64,000 bases of DNA from NCBI RefSeq assembly GCF_018991925.1, contig NW_024744357.1:4482707-4546706 (forward strand), read 5' to 3'. A program made the translations under genes and the position numbers. The notes under the pieces were generated by a model. That model made no database searches, was not told the DNA's origin, and was given only the letters and a program-made list of their open reading frames with translations. This stretch comes from Homarus americanus. Its lineage: Eukaryota > Arthropoda > Malacostraca > Decapoda > Nephropidae. Positions 60,220-64,000 of the stretch are shown one piece after another; the first letter of the stretch is position 1; each line of letters begins with the position of its first letter.

Positions 60220-60476
60220 AACCAGGTGAGAAGGCCGGGTCACCTGACCATCTGACCTGACCACCAACCGTTGTGTGCTATTTAAAGATTAGTAGGGTCA
60301 TTACCTAATACCTGACCATTGTGGACCTGGTCTCACCCTCCTCTGTATATATACACCTTGATTTGTATTTCTCTCTCTAGTCTGTACTCACCCCTGAAGA
60401 TGTGAATTACACGAAAGCGCTTGGGAACTTCGTGTTTTCTTCTTTCCTTGTGGTTATCAGCATATATATATATACC
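60220..60476 (+). repeat. Inverted arm, right
   Basis: Inverted copy of the left arm. Its inner edge starts AACCAGGTGAGAAGG, and the outer end extends into (AT)n at 60462-60475. Confidence 0.93.
60391..60425 (+). ncRNA. Hammerhead-ribozyme-like motif, right arm
   Basis: Identical core to the left-arm motif on the opposite strand: CCC 60391-60393, CTGAAGA 60394-60400, GTG/CAC stem II 60402-60412, GAAA 60413-60416, palindrome AGCGCT 60416-60421, predicted cleavage after 60422 and GGG 60423-60425. Confidence 0.68.
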
Positions 60477-61201
60477 TGTGATGTTTTTGGGTTGTGTACA
60501 CGAAATAACACGATTGGTTGAGAGTTTCTTTGTTTTTAAGTTATTCTGGTGCGTGTTTTTGGTGTTGTCATCATCACCCATAGGATCATGTCTCTCATAC
60601 ACTCGTTTCGTGGTGTTGTGTGTACAGGTGTGTGTGGTACAGGTGTGTGTGTTTTTGACCTCTTTACACCTGCGTCAGTTAATATTTTTTTTTGTTTTTA
60701 CATGGGATTAGTTTTGTTTATGCTTTCATTTGTATTACGTGTCTGTTAGGGCTATTTTCGCTCACACAATCACCTATGACATGACAGCAATTAGTCAATA
60801 TATTTTAACTTTTTTATATAAATGGCCAATAAAATTTACACAGGTCATTTATAAAAGGACATTAATTTAGGTCATTAATGGAAGAGGAGGATACCCATAT
60901 AGAGTAATTAGGGGAGAATTGGATCATTATAACTCATTTTCAGTCCGAATGTTGCCCAACTATTTCCAGGGACACTATTTTTTAGGGGGATCAGTCACAT
61001 ATGTCAAGTTTATGGAGCAGGCATGTATGGTATTAGTGTTGTAAATGTGTGTTTCTCTTATTTTCTCTTGTTTCTCTTTCTTTTTCTCTCTAATTTATTT
61101 TTATATTTCTTTTCTCTCTCTCTCTCTCTCTCTACCCCATGAATATCTGTCTAATAATAATAGATGTCGCCTCTGCAATGATAATTTTTGTAAATGTTTA
61201 G
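60477..61201. other. Unique T-rich DNA
   Basis: (CT)n at 61111-61132 and T-rich flanks. No supported gene. Confidence 0.5.
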
Positions 61202-61202
61202 G

Positions 61203-61253
<51 letters not shown>
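61202..61253. repeat. (AC)n microsatellite
   Basis: About 50 nt of (AC)n. Confidence 0.95.
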
Positions 61254-61255
<2 letters not shown>

Positions 61256-61412
61256 TCCTAAAACAGTACCTTATGACCTTTGACCTCTGATATGACCCTT
61301 TGAAAGATCAAGGACTCCATCGATATCATTAAACTCATTGTAACCCTATTGACCCTTCTCTTTAACAGGGTCACCCAATCACCAAGGTCTTGCGTTTGTC
61401 TCCACCATGTGT

Positions 61413-61522
61413 AAAACAGTAAACGTTTAAAACAGTAAACGTTTAAAACAGTAAACGTTTAAAACAGTAAACGTGTAAAACAGTAAACGTTTAAAACAGT
61501 AAACGTTTGAAACAGTAAACGT
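61413..61522. repeat. 15-bp minisatellite
   Basis: Seven copies of AAACAGTAAACGTTT. Each unit contains the palindrome AAACGTTT. Confidence 0.95.
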
Positions 61523-62734
61523 TTCCCTTATGTTTTTCGACTCGCCTCCATATTTCACCTCCAATTTAAGCATTTTTCCCTTTTTATACACCTGAAAACA
61601 CTCATCCATCTAAATGATTTCCCCTGACTCGCTATGTCCACTTTTGAGGAGGATAAACCAACTTCAATTGGATCTAACAACAAGATAGACTCATAGCTAA
61701 CTGGCAAAAGACAGTTATTGTAGTTCCACAGTCACAAACAATAGCCTATGGGATTTTATTTTTATTTCCTGTACTTGAGTCGACAGAGAGTAGGAGAGAT
61801 GGCAGGAGTGGGAGAGATGGCCAGTGTTTATACGAGTGAAGGTTGATTCATTATATTGACGAGGTAAATCCCATCAACATATCCATCGGGTATTACGTCT
61901 CATTCAAAGTAACGAGATTGATGATTAACATGAAATATCCTGCAGCTGAGTGATGGTTGTAATGGAGGATGGTGATACAACCTACAGGGGGTAAATAATT
62001 GTGCCCTGCCTGGTAATGCTTAAAAATACATACCATCACGCCGTTTATCCTTGACCATTATCAAGACAAAGTATAGCTATATAAACCACTTTCCAACGCA
62101 GTTTCAACATTTATCTATACTATATCACAATATATAGTGAAGATACGTCCTTTATCCCCCCCGCTATATTTTGTACAGAATGCGACAGTGATGAAGAGTG
62201 AATTAAATATATGTCCTTATCATTCACCGTTCAGAGATATTTATACACACCCACAGGAAAACCTCCCATCTTTTACAATGTGTTTATAAAGAATATTATT
62301 ACTCTCTCAGACCTCTTACCGTAACTTAAAGATTTATTAACGAGGTGGTATTATTTTATCATACTTAAAGACTAATCAATTATTCGTTTATACTTTTGAA
62401 ACTATAAAAATGACGAATTACTTAATTGTTTTTTTCGTTGCTTCTATGTTTCCGTCAGGTTCTTCTATTGTACTAGTGATCACATCAGAGCGTCACACAG
62501 ATGCTGGTAGCCGTCACAACACCTTAAATTATTATGGTAATTATCGTTGTAGATTTATGTGGCAGGAATTAATTACGAGTCTGATCAAAATTAATAGAGG
62601 TAATAAAACTGTAGAACCTAATTACCTTATTTGCTCATTTGCAGTTTTTTTAGAACACAATTAGTCACAATGAAATTTATTACGAGAAAAAATAAAATGT
62701 TGCTTTGAGTTGTTAGTTTTAAGAGGCGAATGTT
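61523..62734. other. Unique AT-rich DNA
   Basis: No repeats. An 84-codon open frame at 62410-62664 begins with a hydrophobic, signal-peptide-like segment (NYLIVFFVASMFPSGSS), but nothing else supports a gene. Confidence 0.45.
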
Positions 62735-62990
62735 TTAAACCTTTTGAGTGCGGTAAATGACTTTTTGTTTAGTATGATGATTTAGCCCATTAAGTATGAT
62801 AGTTTAACCCTTTGAGTATGATGGTTTAACAGTTTGAATGTGGTGATTTAACCCTTTGAGTACGGTGATTGGCCCCTTGATTACTATTAACCTTCTGACT
62901 ACACTGGTTTAACCCACCGAGTTAACTCCGATTACGAGGACAACTTTTTGAGAACATCGAGTGAATACCTTGAATCCAAAGGGTTAACAT
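62735..62990 (+). repeat. 22-bp CCCTTTGA minisatellite, locus 5 of 5 (degenerate)
   Basis: About seven diverged units (GATTTAACCCTTTGAGTA, GATGGTTTAACAGTTTGAA, GGTTTAACCCACCGAG), same orientation as locus 1. A lone opposite-orientation core, AAAGGGTTAAC, closes it at about 62977. Confidence 0.8.
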
Positions 62991-63054
62991 ACACTCAAGT
63001 CAATGTAGAGAAGGGATAAAATCAAGATAATCAAGGGGGTTTACCTCATAAAAT

Positions 63055-63335
63055 TTTCTTTAAATTAAACCAAGGTAAGATGTGAAACTAGTAAAAAACG
63101 TAAATTAAACAAGATATGATGATAAAATCGTAAAAACAGTCAATTAAACCAAGGTATGACGATAAACTAGTAAAAAAACGTAAATTCAATGAAGGTGTAA
63201 TGATAAACTCGTAAAAAAACGTAAATTAAACCAAAATACGACGATAAACTAATAAAAACGTTAATTAAACCAAAATATGATGACAAGCTAATAAAAAAAC
63301 GTAAATTAAATCAAAGTATGATGAGAAAATTAAAT
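63055..63335. repeat. About 45-bp AT-rich minisatellite
   Basis: About six copies containing AAACGTAAATTAAACCAA and GATGATAAACTAGTAAAA, varying by small indels. Confidence 0.9.
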
Positions 63336-63642
63336 TATATAAAAAAGGCAGAATCTCGCCATTGTAAAAAAAAAAAAAAGATGAATTGGTGGCCAGACGT
63401 TTCATCAATTATCCCCTAGCGACACTTTCAGCCCAGGCAGGCAGAGGAGGTCCGGGGTAGTGGCGTGTCATTACGTGGACAATATTCTCCTCACCTCAAC
63501 TGTGGGGAAAGACGAGTTGACAGAACCACATCGTGTTCTCTGTCTAGGGCTGATTTATTTCTCTATCTCAATTCTGTCTCTCTCATCTCCTTTCTTTATT
63601 AACTTCTCTTTGTAATTTAAATCTTTATTGTAATTGTTTTGT
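63336..63642. other. Unique sequence
   Basis: Poly-A at 63367-63379. No supported gene. Confidence 0.45.
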
Positions 63643-63643
63643 G

Positions 63644-63688
<45 letters not shown>
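63643..63688. repeat. (ATT)n microsatellite
   Basis: About 15 copies. Confidence 0.95.
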
Positions 63689-63689
<1 letters not shown>

Positions 63690-63734
63690 TGATCCAAAAA
63701 CAAAATATATATATAAAAAAATAAGAATAATTTT

Positions 63735-64000
63735 GTGAAGAAGGAAGAAGAAAGATGAATGAGGCAGAGAGGAGAGGACAAGGGGAAGTGAGGAGAATGA
63801 TGAGAATGATGAGGCAGAGAGGAGAGGACAAGGGGAAGTGGGGAGAGTGATGAGGGAAGGATTGTGTAAGGGGAGGTGAGAGATGGTCAGAGGGGAGATG
63901 TGAGGTAAAGAGAGGGGAAGGGATGTGTTGGAGGGGGAGGTGAGCTGTGGGAAGGGATGTGTTGGAGAGCGGAGGGGAGAGAGCTGTGTTGGAGGAGGAG
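63735..64000. repeat. Purine-rich repeats at the right edge
   Basis: A duplicated block, GATGAGGCAGAGAGGAGAGG (63754 and 63808), then GGGAAGGGATGTGTTGGAG repeats running off the window. Confidence 0.75.

Larger units (their letters stand above)
59757..60476 (-). mobile_element. Penelope-like element remnant with inverted arms
   Basis: Two ~250-bp arms, 59757-60003 and 60220-60476, are inverted copies of each other (both start AACCAGGTGAGAAGGCC at the centre and end at AGCATATA). They flank a 216-bp core whose minus strand encodes a Penelope-type segment. Penelope-like elements are known for direct or inverted terminal repeats (pLTRs), and several carry hammerhead ribozymes there; both arms here hold such a motif. 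The arms differ by a few substitutions and small indels. Confidence 0.85.

Overview
The window reads as eukaryotic, repeat-dominated DNA from an arthropod, most likely a decapod crustacean. The arguments are: (a) at least nine interstitial blocks of TTAGG/AACCT, the arthropod telomeric motif, in both orientations; (b) very dense long dinucleotide runs, (AC/GT)n and (AG/CT)n, plus (TA)n, (ATT)n, (AAGG)n and (ATGT)n; (c) about twenty unrelated minisatellite arrays; (d) decayed non-LTR retrotransposons, tRNA-derived SINEs, MITEs and a Penelope-like element; (e) no bacterial-style operons. The decapod assignment is inference. A 100-base N run at 42206-42305 is an assembly gap.

Layout. 1-4900: a 22-bp array at the left edge, microsatellites, a 25-bp array (2808-3036), a 32-bp array (3718-4368) and a possible small exon (4468-4531). 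4900-6330: LINE copy A, lying between (TA)n(TG)n and (GT)n. 6340-11050: microsatellites, a foldback pair of minisatellites (7476-7716), and a tRNA-derived SINE joined to an RTE-type LINE fragment (9311-10374). 11410-11710: the best promoter and first-exon candidate. 12000-23200: mostly arrays (45, 16, 15/16, 18, 32 and 31 bp units), a 16-bp TTAGG-derived array (13945-14545) and a 196-bp MITE (21852-22047). 23740-24720: an internally deleted RTE-like element with a 39-bp palindrome. 25318-26400: a 1-kb strand-asymmetric G-rich array. 26900-30700: more arrays, a second SINE and a possible minus-strand exon (28406-28494). 31000-39770: the quietest, AT-rich part, probably intron or intergenic. 40330-41915: LINE copy C (minus). 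42306-45160: a 2.85-kb 22-bp array beside the gap. 45350-49200: three patches of the same 22-bp motif seen at position 1. 51395-51584: a pogo/Tigger-type MITE. 52850-57990: LINE copy D, a second LINE family (55838-57036) and an internally deleted LINE E. 58200-58817: the best intact protein-coding ORF (minus, one membrane segment, downstream poly(A) signal). 59757-60476: a Penelope-like remnant flanked by ~250-bp inverted arms, each with a hammerhead-ribozyme-like motif.

Protein-coding content is small: one convincing intact ORF of unknown function (58200-58817), one promoter/first-exon candidate, and a few exon-like islands with plausible splice sites. All recognised enzymatic genes are transposon reverse transcriptases, all damaged. 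The most noteworthy items are the inverted-arm Penelope/hammerhead structure, the 22-bp motif recurring at five separate loci, and the repeated coincidence of LINE edges with dinucleotide repeats.
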